A stretch of DNA of 64,000 nt from Proteobacteria bacterium DTSAM18 (GCA_028767165.1 JARACJ010000005.1:1-64000), one strand, 5' to 3'. Shown: positions 17,453 to 28,400, counted from the first letter of the stretch. Notes: generated by a model from the letters alone, not told the origin. Made by a program: numbers and translations.

Positions 17453-18616
17453 ATGAGAACCATTCTCCCCCTCTGTGTCCTGTTCGCAGGCTGTACGATC
17501 CAAGTCGCGGACTATGATCGCGACCTCGACGGCGTGTCTGACATCAATGACTGTGCGCCCGACGACCCCGAGATCTACCCGGGCCAGGTCGAGAGCTGCG
17601 ATCAGATCGACAACAACTGCAACGGTCTCATCGACGAAGAGATCACCAAGACCTGGTATCAGGACGTCGATGGTGATGGCTTTGCCGGCTACATCGAGGC
17701 TGTCGTGTCCTGCGAGCCGCAGCCCGAGGGTGCTTCCCTCGAGCCGAACGACTGCGACGACACCCGCACCGATGTCTACCCGGATGCCCCCGAGGTGTGC
17801 GACGGCGTCGACAACGACTGCAACCAGCAGACCGACGAGATGTTCTGGGTCGAGAACTTCGATGGCTTCATCGACTTCGACAACATGAACCTCGAAGGCG
17901 ATGCGCAGATCGAGTCGGCCGTCGGCGGCGGCAACCACATCAGCCTCACCACCGAGGAATACCAGCGTCGCGGCGCGTTGTGGCTCGACACCCCCACCAC
18001 CTCCGCCAACTGGGCCATGCGCTACCGCATGAAGGTCTCCGGCGATGCCGAGAACAACGGTGAGGGCATGACCTTCGCCTGGCACTACGAGGACACCGAC
18101 GACCTCCTCGGCCGTCGTGGTCACTACATGGGCATCTACGGCGAGAACGTCCCCGGCTTCGCGCTCGAGTTCGATCCCCTGAGCAACAGCGCCGGTGATC
18201 ACAGCGCCGATGCCCCGCACATCGCCGTGCAGCGGATCCGCACCGGTGCCCAGTTCGCCTTCTCCAACTTCGAGGAGACCTGGGTCGACAACGAGTGGCA
18301 CCTCGTCGAGGTGATGATGCAGGACGGCCGTCTGGTGGTCGACTTCGACCGCGTCAACGTCATCGACACCCAGATCCGCACCGCCCCCTCCGAGATGGAC
18401 ACCGCCGACACCGGCCCCATGGCCGAGCCGATGTTCCCCACCCAGACCGCGGCTCCCGCCTACTTCGGCTGGACCGCCGCCACCTCGGGCATGCGCTCGG
18501 CATCCCACTCGATCGACAACGTCGAGTTCGGTTGCCCCTTCAACATGCCTGGCGAGTTCGGTCCCCTGAACGTGCCGAACGACACCGACTGGTCGGCACC
18601 CCAGCCCGCTCCCTGA
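17453..18616 (+). CDS. Lipoprotein with two metal-binding repeats and a lectin-like domain
   Basis: A 387-residue lipoprotein (lipobox LFAGC, Cys14). Residues about 18-130 hold a thrombospondin-3-like Asp-rich start ([11 protein letters not shown]) and two CDxxDNxCN repeats of the MopI/putative metal-binding type. Residues about 130-360 form a beta-rich domain ([63 protein letters not shown]) that looks like an L-type-lectin/ConA jelly roll. This is a small relative, in architecture, of the giant protein at 34098-42938. A strong terminator follows. Confidence 0.8.
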   Translation: MRTILPLCVLFAGCTIQVADYDRDLDGVSDINDCAPDDPEIYPGQVESCDQIDNNCNGLIDEEITKTWYQDVDGDGFAGYIEAVVSCEPQPEGASLEPNDCDDTRTDVYPDAPEVCDGVDNDCNQQTDEMFWVENFDGFIDFDNMNLEGDAQIESAVGGGNHISLTTEEYQRRGALWLDTPTTSANWAMRYRMKVSGDAENNGEGMTFAWHYEDTDDLLGRRGHYMGIYGENVPGFALEFDPLSNSAGDHSADAPHIAVQRIRTGAQFAFSNFEETWVDNEWHLVEVMMQDGRLVVDFDRVNVIDTQIRTAPSEMDTADTGPMAEPMFPTQTAAPAYFGWTAATSGMRSASHSIDNVEFGCPFNMPGEFGPLNVPNDTDWSAPQPAP

Positions 18617-18636
18617 GTCCCGGCTGAACACCAGAG

Positions 18637-18668
18637 AGGCCCTCTCGCGCAAGCGGGAGGGCCTTTTT
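18637..18668 (+). terminator. Rho-independent terminator
   Basis: AGGCCCTCTCGC / GCGGGAGGGCCT, a 12-bp stem (one G-U pair) with loop GCAA, followed by TTTTT. This is a textbook intrinsic terminator 20 bp after the lectin-like lipoprotein stop. Confidence 0.92.
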
Positions 18669-18753
18669 CGTGTCCGGGGACCTCTCGCGTCCCCGTGAGC
18701 TCCGCGCGTCCGTCAGCTGCCCGGTGTGGGTCCGCAGCCCCCTCCGGGGGGCC

Positions 18754-19263
18754 TCAGCGTTCGGCGACGGGCTCCGATGCCCTCGGCGCGGGCACCGTGG
18801 CGGCCAGGTTGCGCAGCACCTGCTCGTGGCAGGCCTCCCACGCGGGCTGGACCTTGTTGCGGTAGACCCCCTTGACCGGCCAGGGGGGCATCTCGAGCTC
18901 GGCGCGCATCGTGACCCGGCTGCCCATGCCCGACGGCTCCACCTCGATGTAGGTGTAGAAGCCGAACCGGCCGAGGTGGTCCCACACGACCCGGGTGTCG
19001 GACACGTCGTCGACCTGCACGGTCAGCCGGCGCTTCATGAACGGCAGCCGGTAGGAGACCCGCGCACGGGCTCCCTCTCCCTGGGACGGCGCCCCGACGA
19101 CCCACTCCTGGCCGCACGCGCCCTCCCACAGGGAAGACGCGGTGTGGAGGTCGGAGAAGGTGCGGATCACCTCGTCGGACCCGTGAGGGACCTCCAGGGA
19201 GGCGGACACGTCCCCCTCCCCCGCCAGCGCCACGCCCAACCAGAACCAAGCGACCATCGCCAT
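18754..19263 (-). CDS. Exported START/SRPBCC-fold protein
   Basis: A 169-residue protein with a signal peptide (MAMVAWFWLGVALAGEG) followed by an SRPBCC/polyketide-cyclase-like fold. The pattern is an opening strand SASLEVPHGSDEVIRTFSD, central strands ARARVSYRLPF and LTVQVDDVSDTRVVWDHLG, then YTYIEVEPSGMGSRVTMRAELEMPPW, and a long C-terminal helix. Such proteins bind hydrophobic ligands in a deep pocket. The ATG at 19263 follows GGAGG at good spacing. It is divergent from the deacetylase-fold gene over 174 bp. Confidence 0.75.
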   Translation of the reverse strand: MAMVAWFWLGVALAGEGDVSASLEVPHGSDEVIRTFSDLHTASSLWEGACGQEWVVGAPSQGEGARARVSYRLPFMKRRLTVQVDDVSDTRVVWDHLGRFGFYTYIEVEPSGMGSRVTMRAELEMPPWPVKGVYRNKVQPAWEACHEQVLRNLAATVPAPRASEPVAER

Positions 19264-19437
19264 CAGACCTCCAGTGCAGCCACTGTAGAACGTGGCCGGG
19301 CCGTCAGCCACCCGACGCCTCCACCCCACCTCGCCCTTCGATCCCCCTGGGCCTCGAGGGGCGACTACGGTACGCCGTCAATGGTATTCCTGCCGAGGAC
19401 ACTCAGCCCGACGCCCACGTTCCCCGATCGAGAACCC

Positions 19438-21207
19438 ATGTCCCTGCTGCATCATCTCATCGACAAGGGCCAACACCTGCTGGAAGGCCGGCCGGCGCTC
19501 GCCGTGTGGTACCACCCGGAATTCCGCCTGCCCCTGGTGGACCTGCGGGACGTGAGCGGTCTGGAGCCCCGACGCGCCGACTACGCCATGTGGGGCTGGT
19601 ATGGCATGCGCCTCCGACATCGCCTGAAGGTCATGTCACCGGAACGGATCTCCTACCGGCAGATGGCCCTCGTCCACGGTGACGACTACCTCGAGTCCCT
19701 GTCCAACCCGGCGAAGCTCGCCACGGTGTTCGGGCTGTACTCCGCGGACTTCCCGGTGGACGCCGTGATGAACACCATCCGGCTGGGCGCCGGCGCCACC
19801 CTCGAGGCATCCCGCTACGTCCTCGAACACGGCACGAGCGCGCTGTGTACTCTCGGCGGCTTCCACCACGCGCAGCGCCACAAGGGCAGCGGCCTGTGCC
19901 CCATCAACGACATCGCCATCGCCATCGCCGTGCTCCGACAGGAGGGCTTCGAAGGCCGGGTGCTCGTGATCGACCTCGACGCCCACCCACCCGACGGCCT
20001 GGCCGACTGCCTGCAGGACGATCCCGCCGTGCACATCGCCAGCCTGTCCGGCTCCGACTGGGGGGAGCTGCCCGACGTCGACGAGACGGTGCTCCCCCCC
20101 AACACCAACGACACCGTCTACATGCACGCCCTGATGGCCCTGCTCTTCCGCACCGAACGTCCCGACCTCGCCTACGTCATCGCCGGCGGCGACGTGCTCG
20201 AGGAGGATCGCTTCGGTCAGCTCGGCCTGTCCGAGGCCGGTGCCATGGCCCGCGACCGCTTCGTCTTCGACTGGCTGAAGAAGATCCCGACCGTCTGGCT
20301 GCCTGGCGGAGGCTACCGCGGCGACTCCTGGCGGGTGCTCGCCGGGACCGGTCTCGTGCTGATGCAGAAGTCCCAGCTCAGCCTGCCCGAGACCCTCGAC
20401 CCGATGCGGGTCCAGTTCGCCAAGATCTCGCGCTCCCTCACCCCCGAAGCCCTCGGCATCTCCCAGAAGAGCGACGAGCTGTTCACCGCGGAGGAGGCGG
20501 ACCTGATGCTCTCCGGTGGCATCCCGCGGTCCCGCTTGCTCCTCGACTACTACACCACCGAGGGCCTCGAGCACGCCTTGTACCGCTACGGCGTGTTCTC
20601 CGTGCTCCGCTCCATCGGCTACAGCAACTTCCACGTCGAGCTCGACCGAACAGGCGTGGGCGACCGCGTGCGGGTGTTCGGCTACGACGACACCGACAGG
20701 GAGCACCTGCTCCTCGAGACCGTGCTGGCGATCCGGTTCCTCGGCGACGATCGCTTCCTGTTCATCAACTGGATGACCCTGCGCCACCCCCTCGGCGAGT
20801 TCGGCCCGGGCCGGGATCGCCTGCCGGGCCAGGAGGTCCCCGGTCTCGGCATGGCCCGAGAGGCCGCCAACCTGTTGATGCTCATCGCGAGCCGCCTCGA
20901 CCTCGCCGGCATCATGGCCCGTCCCGCCTACTTCCACACCGCCTTCATCGGGGCCAAGCTGATGCAGTTCCACACCCTGCAGGCCCAGGCGGAGTTCCAG
21001 GCGCTGGTACGCGACCTGATGTCCATGGGCGTGGTGAAGCTGTCGGAGGCCATCCAGGAGGGCCGCGTGCTCCGCAACGGCGAGCCATGGAAGTGGCCCG
21101 CTGCGCCGATGGTGCGCTGGAAGGTGCCCCACCCCCACGACCCGGAGGAGGTCGCCCACCGGGCCGGCGCCATCACCTTCACCCTGGGTTCCGAACCCGC
21201 CGCCTGA
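19438..21207 (+). CDS. Histone-deacetylase-fold protein with extra C-terminal domain
   Basis: A 589-residue protein. Residues about 20-320 are an HDAC/acetylpolyamine-amidohydrolase fold with GGFHHA (His143, His144), zinc ligands Asp181 and His183 in IDLDAHPPDG and Asp252 in AGGDVLEED, and Tyr293 in GGGY. The full set suggests activity, although the usual DxHHGxG is DAHPPDG. Residues about 330-589 form a separate domain (FGYDDTDREHLLLETVLAIRF, FLFINWMTLRHPLGEF) that I do not recognise. The substrate could be a protein acyl-lysine or an acetyl-polyamine. The ATG at 19438 is preferred; one at 19381 would add 19 residues. Confidence 0.8.
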   Translation: MSLLHHLIDKGQHLLEGRPALAVWYHPEFRLPLVDLRDVSGLEPRRADYAMWGWYGMRLRHRLKVMSPERISYRQMALVHGDDYLESLSNPAKLATVFGLYSADFPVDAVMNTIRLGAGATLEASRYVLEHGTSALCTLGGFHHAQRHKGSGLCPINDIAIAIAVLRQEGFEGRVLVIDLDAHPPDGLADCLQDDPAVHIASLSGSDWGELPDVDETVLPPNTNDTVYMHALMALLFRTERPDLAYVIAGGDVLEEDRFGQLGLSEAGAMARDRFVFDWLKKIPTVWLPGGGYRGDSWRVLAGTGLVLMQKSQLSLPETLDPMRVQFAKISRSLTPEALGISQKSDELFTAEEADLMLSGGIPRSRLLLDYYTTEGLEHALYRYGVFSVLRSIGYSNFHVELDRTGVGDRVRVFGYDDTDREHLLLETVLAIRFLGDDRFLFINWMTLRHPLGEFGPGRDRLPGQEVPGLGMAREAANLLMLIASRLDLAGIMARPAYFHTAFIGAKLMQFHTLQAQAEFQALVRDLMSMGVVKLSEAIQEGRVLRNGEPWKWPAAPMVRWKVPHPHDPEEVAHRAGAITFTLGSEPAA

Positions 21208-21225
21208 ACGCCCCCAAGAACGACG

Positions 21226-21251
21226 ACAGCCGGCCCCGAGGGACCGGCTGT
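21226..21251. terminator. Bidirectional hairpin between convergent genes
   Basis: ACAGCCGG (21226-21233) and CCGGCTGT (21244-21251) flank a GC-rich loop between the deacetylase-fold gene and the convergent matrixin gene. No T-run. Confidence 0.55.
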
Positions 21252-21270
21252 GACGACCGTGGAGTGCGGA

Positions 21271-22734
21271 TCAGTCGCGACGGCGACGGATGCCCACCAG
21301 GCCGAGGGACAGCAGCAGGACGCCGCTGGTGCCGCCACCGAGCGCCACCTGGGAACAGCCGCGGCCGGCGTTCTCGATGTCGACGGTGAGGCTGGAGGCC
21401 TCGGTGCCTGCGGGGCCACCGACGTTGAGCACGATGGTGTAGGTGCCGGCCTCGGGGAACTCGTAGGTGGGCTCCCAGGCGGCGATGCTCACCAGGGGCT
21501 CACCGGATGCCTCGCTGCCCTCGTAGATCTCCCAGCCGATGTTGTTCACGCACTGGTAGACGTCGATGGGCGTGTTGTTGAGCAGCTGGTACTCAAAGCC
21601 GAGGGTGGGCTCGAGGGAGAAGGACGGCGCGGGGACGTCGCAGGCGTTGACGAAGTCGGACAGCTGCACGCAGCGCTCCCAACCGCCACACTCACCGAAC
21701 TCACCCTCCATGCACGCACGGATGTTGTAGGTGCCGGTGGAGTCGTAGGTGTGGGTGGACTCGACGCCGGTGGACTCGCCACCGTCGCCCCAGGTCCAGG
21801 AGACGTTGCTGACGGTGTAGCCGTCGCCGTCGACCACGCGGCAGGTGACGTCGAAGGGAACGACGTCGACGACCGTGGTGGGATCACCCTCGAGGGTGGG
21901 GCGGCACTGGATAATGTTCGGTGCGCCCTCGGAGAAGGGGTACAGGGCCTGCAGGCCGGCGATGTCGTCCTCACCGAGGGTGGAGGGACGGTTGTCGCAC
22001 AGGCCGACGGACCAGTACATCGTGGCGTCGCGCAGGACGGGATCGTCGCACTCGTCGGTCTTGTCGCAGGAGTGGCCGAGACCGAGCATGTGACCGATCT
22101 CGTGGGTGGCGATGGCCTGCACGGAGTAGGCCTGGCGCTGCCCCTCACCGGAACCACACAGGCCGGCGTCGATGTCGGCGTCGGACATCAGGGGGACATC
22201 GTTGTTGAAGACGATGTCGCCGTCGCCGGCGTGCTCGAGGTTCTGGTTGTCGATGCGGGAGAACAGGCTCTGGGTGGAGCGACCGTTCAGGAACGCGGCC
22301 TGGGTGGTGGCATCGAGGGCGGAGATGGGCCGGGTGAGGGCAGCGGCGAGGACGCCGGCCTCCATCAGGTCCTCACGCAGGTCGCCGTAGGCGAAGGCGT
22401 TCTGGCCGTCGAGCTTGTAGGGGTACAGACCACCGGTCTCCGGCACGCCGGGGATGACGTTGTCGATCGGCGGCACGGCCTCACCATCGGCACCGCCGGA
22501 GGAGGACAGCAGGTTGCAGGCGTCGACGTCGATCCAGGTGTCGAAGGAGGTGAACATGGTGTTCACCAGATCCTCGGCGGGCATGCCGTGGGCCGCTGCG
22601 ACCTCGGTGCTCGGTGCCACGACCGTGTAGGGAATGGGCAGCTCGTCGGCGGACCAGACGTGGCCGACGAACTTGTAGGCGTGAGCCTGGGTGGTCAGCA
22701 GGAGGCCGGCCGCCACGATGGAAAAGCGCATCAT
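21271..22734 (-). CDS. Secreted matrixin metalloprotease with MYXO-CTERM-like tail
   Basis: A 487-residue exported zinc protease. A signal peptide ends near AHA-YK (residue 19). The zinc motif HEIGHMLGLGH is at 211-221, with a Met-turn (DATMYW) near 239, as in M10 matrixins. PKD-like modules follow (VSWTWGDGGESTGVESTHTYDSTGTYN; EFPEAGTYTIVLNV). The C-terminus is Cys / Gly-rich hydrophobic segment / RRRRD, a MYXO-CTERM-type sorting signal that anchors or releases proteins at the outer surface. Its start codon shares one base with the stop of the gene before it, so translation is coupled. Confidence 0.88.
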   Translation of the reverse strand: MMRFSIVAAGLLLTTQAHAYKFVGHVWSADELPIPYTVVAPSTEVAAAHGMPAEDLVNTMFTSFDTWIDVDACNLLSSSGGADGEAVPPIDNVIPGVPETGGLYPYKLDGQNAFAYGDLREDLMEAGVLAAALTRPISALDATTQAAFLNGRSTQSLFSRIDNQNLEHAGDGDIVFNNDVPLMSDADIDAGLCGSGEGQRQAYSVQAIATHEIGHMLGLGHSCDKTDECDDPVLRDATMYWSVGLCDNRPSTLGEDDIAGLQALYPFSEGAPNIIQCRPTLEGDPTTVVDVVPFDVTCRVVDGDGYTVSNVSWTWGDGGESTGVESTHTYDSTGTYNIRACMEGEFGECGGWERCVQLSDFVNACDVPAPSFSLEPTLGFEYQLLNNTPIDVYQCVNNIGWEIYEGSEASGEPLVSIAAWEPTYEFPEAGTYTIVLNVGGPAGTEASSLTVDIENAGRGCSQVALGGGTSGVLLLSLGLVGIRRRRD

Positions 22735-23396
22735 CAGCGGATCCTCCGCTCGGGGGTGTTGATCTCGCGGAGCTCGTCGGCGGACAGGCCCGGGATGACG
22801 GTGCCGTCCCAGCCGACCTGCAGGCGCGCCTTCACGCTGGTGCGGAGATCATCGAGGTACACGCGCTGGTCGGCAGCGGCGTGGGGCACGAAGCGGTGGT
22901 CGAACGCGGGGGCGTTGGCGACATCGTGGGCCCAGACCTGGGTGTACTTGGTGGACTCGCCCGGCGCGCGACGGATGTTGCGGACGCCGAGGTACTTGGC
23001 CACGGGCACGAGGCGGGACTGACCGATGCCTGCCGTGGTGAGGAAGAACATGGCCTGCTGACCCTCGGAGAACTGGGCAGCACCATGGACGACCATCTTG
23101 CGGCCCTCGTACTCGCCACCGAGGGAGTCGATGATGAGGATCTCGGGGGTGTTGGGGCCCTTGTGGGTGGCGCTGACGGCCACCTGTGCGCGGGTCCAGA
23201 TGTAGCCACCCTCGTCGACCTCGGTCCACACACGGAGGACCTCACCTTCGACGATGTAGGTGGAGGCATCCACGAACTGCTCGAGCGACATCTGCGCGAA
23301 CACCGTGGCTTGGGCTTGCCGGGGTGCGAGAGCCAGGTTGCCGGCGGTACCCATCGCCAGCCCCAGGACCAGAGTTTGAATGAATCGGCGCGTCAT
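22734..23396 (-). CDS. Secreted protein coupled to the matrixin
   Basis: A 220-residue exported protein with a signal peptide (Thr-Arg-Arg start, hydrophobic core, cleavage near AQA). The mature part is a single beta-rich domain (STYIVEGEVLRVWTEVDEGGYIWTRAQVAV) resembling small secreted domains often found beside myxobacterial proteases. I do not know its function. Its stop codon overlaps the matrixin start by one base, so the two are made together; a chaperone, pro-region-like or inhibitor role is a guess. GGGGAG precedes the ATG. Confidence 0.75.
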   Translation of the reverse strand: MTRRFIQTLVLGLAMGTAGNLALAPRQAQATVFAQMSLEQFVDASTYIVEGEVLRVWTEVDEGGYIWTRAQVAVSATHKGPNTPEILIIDSLGGEYEGRKMVVHGAAQFSEGQQAMFFLTTAGIGQSRLVPVAKYLGVRNIRRAPGESTKYTQVWAHDVANAPAFDHRFVPHAAADQRVYLDDLRTSVKARLQVGWDGTVIPGLSADELREINTPERRIR

Positions 23397-23691
23397 GAAA
23401 GACAGCTCCCCTCGTCAGGCCAAGGGCCTTGTCGAAATACCAGGCGTATATAGCACGCCCGACACGATCCCCAACCCAGGGCGAAGCGGCCGGGTCGGTA
23501 CCCGCCGTGAAAGGGCGTGTCGAACGTACAAATGGGGCCAGGCGCCTACCAGGAGGCGTGCGACGGACCCCAACGCACGCACAATGCATGGTGCATCCTG
23601 GCCTGCGTGTGTTCAGTTCCTTCAGCGTTTGGCGCGCTCTTGACGCACCGGACGACGGCACGGACGCGGGCGCGCCCGCCAGCCGCACCCG
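23397..23691. other. Intergenic region upstream of the matrixin operon
   Basis: About 295 bp between the start of the matrixin-partner gene and the recD stop, both minus-strand. It should hold the promoter of the protease pair. An AT-richer patch near 23430-23460 (TATATACGCCTGGTATTTCGACAAGG on the minus strand has a TATATA box) is the only promoter-like feature, and its spacing is poor. No gene or RNA seen. Confidence 0.4.
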
Positions 23692-25407
23692 ATGTCAGCG
23701 GGAAAGCCGCGATGGGATGCCGGATACCCGGCGCTGTCGCGCCATGGCGGCGTGCAGCACCATCTGCCGTGCCCCGAACACGGTGAGGTGCTCCCGGGCC
23801 CGTGTGATGGCCGTGTAGGCGAGGCCCCGGTCGAGCAGGGGCAACGGACGATCCGGCAACATCCACAGGACATGGCGGAATTCGGAGCCCTGGGACTTGT
23901 GGACGGTCATGGCAAAGACTGTGTCAAAGGCGGGCAGGCGACCCGGTGCGAGGGATCGGAGGCCCCCCGAAGGGCTCTGGAACCATGCCCGCAGGGTGCC
24001 GTCGTCGCCGCGACAGATGACGCCCACGTCGCCGTTGTACAGATCCACCGCGTAGTCGTTCTGCTGAATCATGATGGGCTGGCCGTCGTACAGGCCCTCC
24101 CTCGGCTGGAGCAGGCCCTCACGGGCGAGGGCTGCCTCGACTGCCTCGTTGAGCGCCTGTACGCCCCTGCGCCCCTTGTGGGTGGCGCACAGGACTCGGG
24201 CGTGACCGAGGCCATCCAGCCGGGCCTGTGGCGTGGCGGCCTCCGCGAAGGGGCGGAAGGCCTCGACCAGGGTGCGCAGGCTGGCGTCGTCGTGGCGGGG
24301 ATCGCGGCCGTCGGTGGCGAGGAAGGTGAGCTCGGCATCGTCGGAGAGGTCTGCGATGGCCTCCGCATCTGCCGTGAGCACCGCCTGGGCGATGGTGGCG
24401 ATGCCTCCCCCCTTCGCGAAGCGGCGCGACTCCGTGAGGCGGGCGACCCGCCGACCCACGGCATGGGAGGACGCCAGACCGGTGAGATCCTCGAGCACGG
24501 CACCGCCCCCGACGGACGGCAGCTGATCCGGGTCGCCGATGAGCACCACCCGGGCGTGGGCCGGGATGGCTTCCATCAGGCGGCGGAAGAGGACGAGATC
24601 GAGCATGGAGACCTCGTCGACGACCACGACATCGGCCACCAGGGGCGAGCTGCGGTCGCGACGGAACCGGACGAGCCAGTCGTCGGCCGGCTTGAGCGCA
24701 CGGTGGACGGTCGACGCCTCGGACGGGAGGGCCTGCAGGACCTCGGGCTGCACCTCGAGCGCGCCCCGTTGTGCCGCGATGGACTCGCTCAGGCGCGCGG
24801 CGGCCTTGCCCGTGGGCGCCAGCACCAGGATCTCCGGCGCGGGCCGACCGGCCTCGAGCTCCTGCTCGATGTGCGCCGCGAGCATCCGCACGACCGTGGT
24901 GGTCTTTCCGGTGCCCGGACCGCCCGCGAGGATGGTGAGCGCGGAGCCCACGAAGGCCCGCACCGCCGCCTCCTGCTGCTCGTTGCGCCATGCCGGCGGG
25001 AACAGGCGGTGCAGGGCGTCGTCCAGCAGGCCGGCATCCACCACCGGTACCTCGGCCGCGGCCCGGGTGAGCAGCAGGTCGCACAGGGTGCGCTCGTGCT
25101 CCGCCACCCTCGCCAGCTGCACCAACGGCCCCAGGCGCTCCACCGGCTGACCGCTCGGGCCCTCGGGCAGGGCCATCAGCTGATCCGGGGTGGGCCACAG
25201 CGGCCGGCCCGCCTCTGCGAGGTCGGTGATGGCGACGGCCGTGTCGCCAGCGCGGAGCCGGGCGGAGATGGCGCCCGCGGCGAGCCCGAGGGCCTCCCCG
25301 GTGTGGGGGGCCAGGCTGCGGGCCAGCGCCGCGTCGAACGCCTGCCAGTCGCCATCGCTCCGAAGCGTGGAGAGGGCGTCGAGAAAGGACTGCGAGACCT
25401 CGATCAT
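23692..25407 (-). CDS. recD: Exodeoxyribonuclease V subunit alpha (RecD)
   Basis: A 571-residue 5'-3' helicase of the RecBCD complex, which degrades DNA from double-strand ends and loads RecA. Walker A is LAGGPGTGKTTT, Walker B is VVVDEVSMLD, followed by LIGDPDQLPSVGGG, and the C-terminal SF1B motifs include MTVHKSQGSEF and AYTAITRAREHLTVFG. Length is normal. It is the last gene of recC-recB-recD; its ATG overlaps the recB stop by 4 bp. Confidence 0.95.
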
Positions 25408-28400
25408 GGCGTGCCTCCGGAGGTGCGGGCGCCGAGGGCGTCCGCGAGGGCGTCGATCAGCGCGGGGGACGGGGTGTCGGTGAACACGCCCTGCCCGAGG
25501 GGGGCATCGGGATCCATGCCCCGGAGGAACAGGTACTGGATCCCGCCGAGGTGCTGCTCGGGGCTGTACCCGGGCAGCCGCGCCTGCAGGAACAGGTGCA
25601 GGGCCGTGAGGTACAGGTGGGACTGCAGCACGTAGTCGCCGTCGATCATGGCCTCCCGCAGCCGCTCTCCGCGGTAGTCCTCGGGCTGCTGACCGAGGTG
25701 GTTGGTCTTGTAGTCGACCACCCAGTAGCGGCCCTCGTGGCGGTAGATGAGGTCGACGAAGCCGTGGACGATGCCGTCGTTGGCCCCGAAGCCGAAGCGC
25801 TGCAGGCGCTCGCCGTAGGCCTGCTTCCAGGGGCTGGCCCCCTGCTCCCGGAAGGCCCGACCGAGTGCGCGGGCGGACATGGGTCGGCCCTCCCGGCCGA
25901 AGGGCATCATGAACGCCATCTCGTCGAGGCGATCATGGTGGGAGAGATCGGCGAGGCGGAACCCGGCCCCGTCGAGGGGGGTGCGCAACACCCGCTCCAG
26001 GCCATGGACCAGCAGCTCCGTGGTGTCCGTGACATCGAGCTGGGCCTTGCGGACGAGCCCCTCGATCATCGCGCGACCCGATGGGACGTCGGCGAAGTCG
26101 GCGTGCTCGAGCACCTCGTGGACGAGCGTGCCGAGTCGGGCCCCCCGGGGCAGCGCCAGCAAAGGAAGGCTCGGATGATCCTCGTCGCCGTGGGCCCGGT
26201 CGTGGGGCGCGTGCCCCGGCCCCGTGCGTGACAGCGCACTGAAGCTGGTGAGCCGGTGATCCGGCGCGTGGTGGCGCTCGGGGGTGCGGTGCGCGCGGAT
26301 CTCCTCGTGCGCCACCGGCGGCACGTACCGCCCGGAGACCTCGGGGCGCACGCTGCGGACCTCGGCCAGGTCTTCGAGCCGGTCTGCGACCCGTCGAGCC
26401 GCCTCCTGCAACGCGGGACGGAGCTTCTTGCCCTGGGGCGCCCGGGTGCCGGGCATCCGCAGTCCGACGTCGACCTCGTCGAACAGGTGGGCCAGGGCCG
26501 AGGCCATCACACCATCGCGTGCGTCGACGTGGATCACACACAGGTGCCGCGGACGGGTGAGCGCCACGTAGGCCAGGCGGATGTCTTCCTGGAAGGACTC
26601 CTCCGCCACCCGCTGCAGGCTCGCCTCGTCGGCATCCATCGGGACCACCCGGCGCCCGTCGTCGTCGTGGAAGTCGTCGTCGGGCTTCGCCTTGAGGGCC
26701 TTGCCCAGGCTCGGACAGAAGACCACGGGGTATTCGAGCCCCTTGGAGGAGTGCATGGTGACGATCTGCACGGCGGCCAGATCCGTTTCCATCCGCAGCT
26801 CGGAGGGCCCTCGGCCGACGTCGTCCTGCCGGGCGGCCACCAGCCACTGCAGGGCGCCGTGGGGACCGAGCTTGTGTTCGCGCTCGGCCACGTGGACGAG
26901 CTCCGCCAGGTGGCGCAGGTTGGTGATGCGCCGCTCGCCGCCCTGCTCCGACAGCACGGGCGCGAGGCGCTGCTGCCCACGCACGAGCTCGTGGAACACG
27001 CGCAGGAAGCCGTGCCGCTCCCACAGGACACCGAGCTCGATCCAGCGCTCGACCCACCGCTGCTGGCTGGCCTCGTCGTCGTCGAAGGCGGCCAGCCGGG
27101 AGGCGTTCCAGCGCATCAGTGGCCCCGCCAGCACGGCCTTGGTGAGGCCGAGGTCGCGGGGTCGGAGGATGGCCTGCATCCAGGTGGTGAGCTCCCGGGC
27201 CTCGGGCGTGGAGAAGACCTTGCTCTTGGCCTTGTAGACCGCGGGAATCCCCCGCCCCACCAGCTCCGAGCGCAGGCGTGGGCCCTCCACGCCGCCGCGG
27301 ATCAGGATGGCCACGTCGCCCGGCGCCAGGGGCCGATCCCCATCGCCGTCGACGATCCGCAGCCCCTCCTGCAGGACGGCGTGGACATCCTCCGCCACGC
27401 GGCGGGCCCAGGCGTCCTCGGTGTGTTCGGCGTCTTCGTCGAGGCCATCGATCACGAACCGGAGGGGCACCACCGGGGCGTCGCCGCGCCGCAAGCGGGA
27501 TCCATGGTGGGCATCGACGGCCTCGTAGGAGAGCTCGGGGTGGGCGAAGGCATTGGGCAGATCCCCGAACAGCCGGTTCACCGCCTGCACCAGCGGGCGA
27601 TCCGACCGCCAGTTCCTCGCCAGCATCCACTGGTGCTGCACATCGGCCCGGGCCTTGAAGTAGACCGGCAGATCGGCACCACGGAACTTGTAGATGGCCT
27701 GCTTCGGATCACCGATCAGGAACAGCGAAGGGTGTTCCTGGGCATCCGCCACCGCCTTGAAGATGTCGTACTGGACCTGATCGGTGTCCTGGAACTCGTC
27801 GATGAGCACCGCGCCGTACGTTCCGGCCAGGGCGCGGGCGAGGCCGCGCTCCATGCCCTGGTGCACCTGCAGGATGAGGTCGTCGAACACGCGGACCCCG
27901 CGGGCCTCCTTGATGCGCTCGAAGACCTCGCGGGCGCCGGCATGGATGCGGTGGGCCAGGCGGTACTTCCACTGGGCGTGGGCAGCTTCGATGGCCTCCT
28001 CGAGGGCGAGCAGATCCGACACGCGCTCCATCACGGCAGGCGGAGTGAGTCCCGCCAGCTTGCCCGCCTTGACGAGCCAGCCATCCACCGCATCCGCACC
28101 GAGCGCCTTCAGGGCCTCGTGGCGATCCTTCGCTCCGACCGCCTGCCGATCCGCCAGGACGGCCGCAAGCCGGTCGATCTTGCGCCGGACCTGCTCCGGC
28201 TTCGCGCGGGCCCCATGCAGGTACTTCTTCGCCCGCCACTCGTTCGCCGCCTGCTCGATGCCCTCGAGATCCGGCGCGATCCGCGCGGCGAGGGTGTTCC
28301 ACGCCTCGACCTGCTCGGTGGGGTCGATCGGGTCGGGCATCGCGGGCTGCAGCAGCGAGGGCACCTGGGCCACCGCCTTGCCCACCAGACCGCGAGCCCA

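Noticed and set aside
15914-18652. A 900-codon minus-strand frame covering the lectin-like lipoprotein gene
   Set aside because: The opposite strand has a lipobox protein with clear domains, a ribosome site and an ideal terminator at 18637. The minus frame is a complement artefact.
8320-21207. A single lysine-modification gene cluster (deoxyhypusine-synthase-like, sirtuin, HDAC-fold)
   Set aside because: The genes lie on different strands, are separated by terminators and unrelated genes, and do not form an operon. I keep only the possible polyamine link as a lower-level idea.
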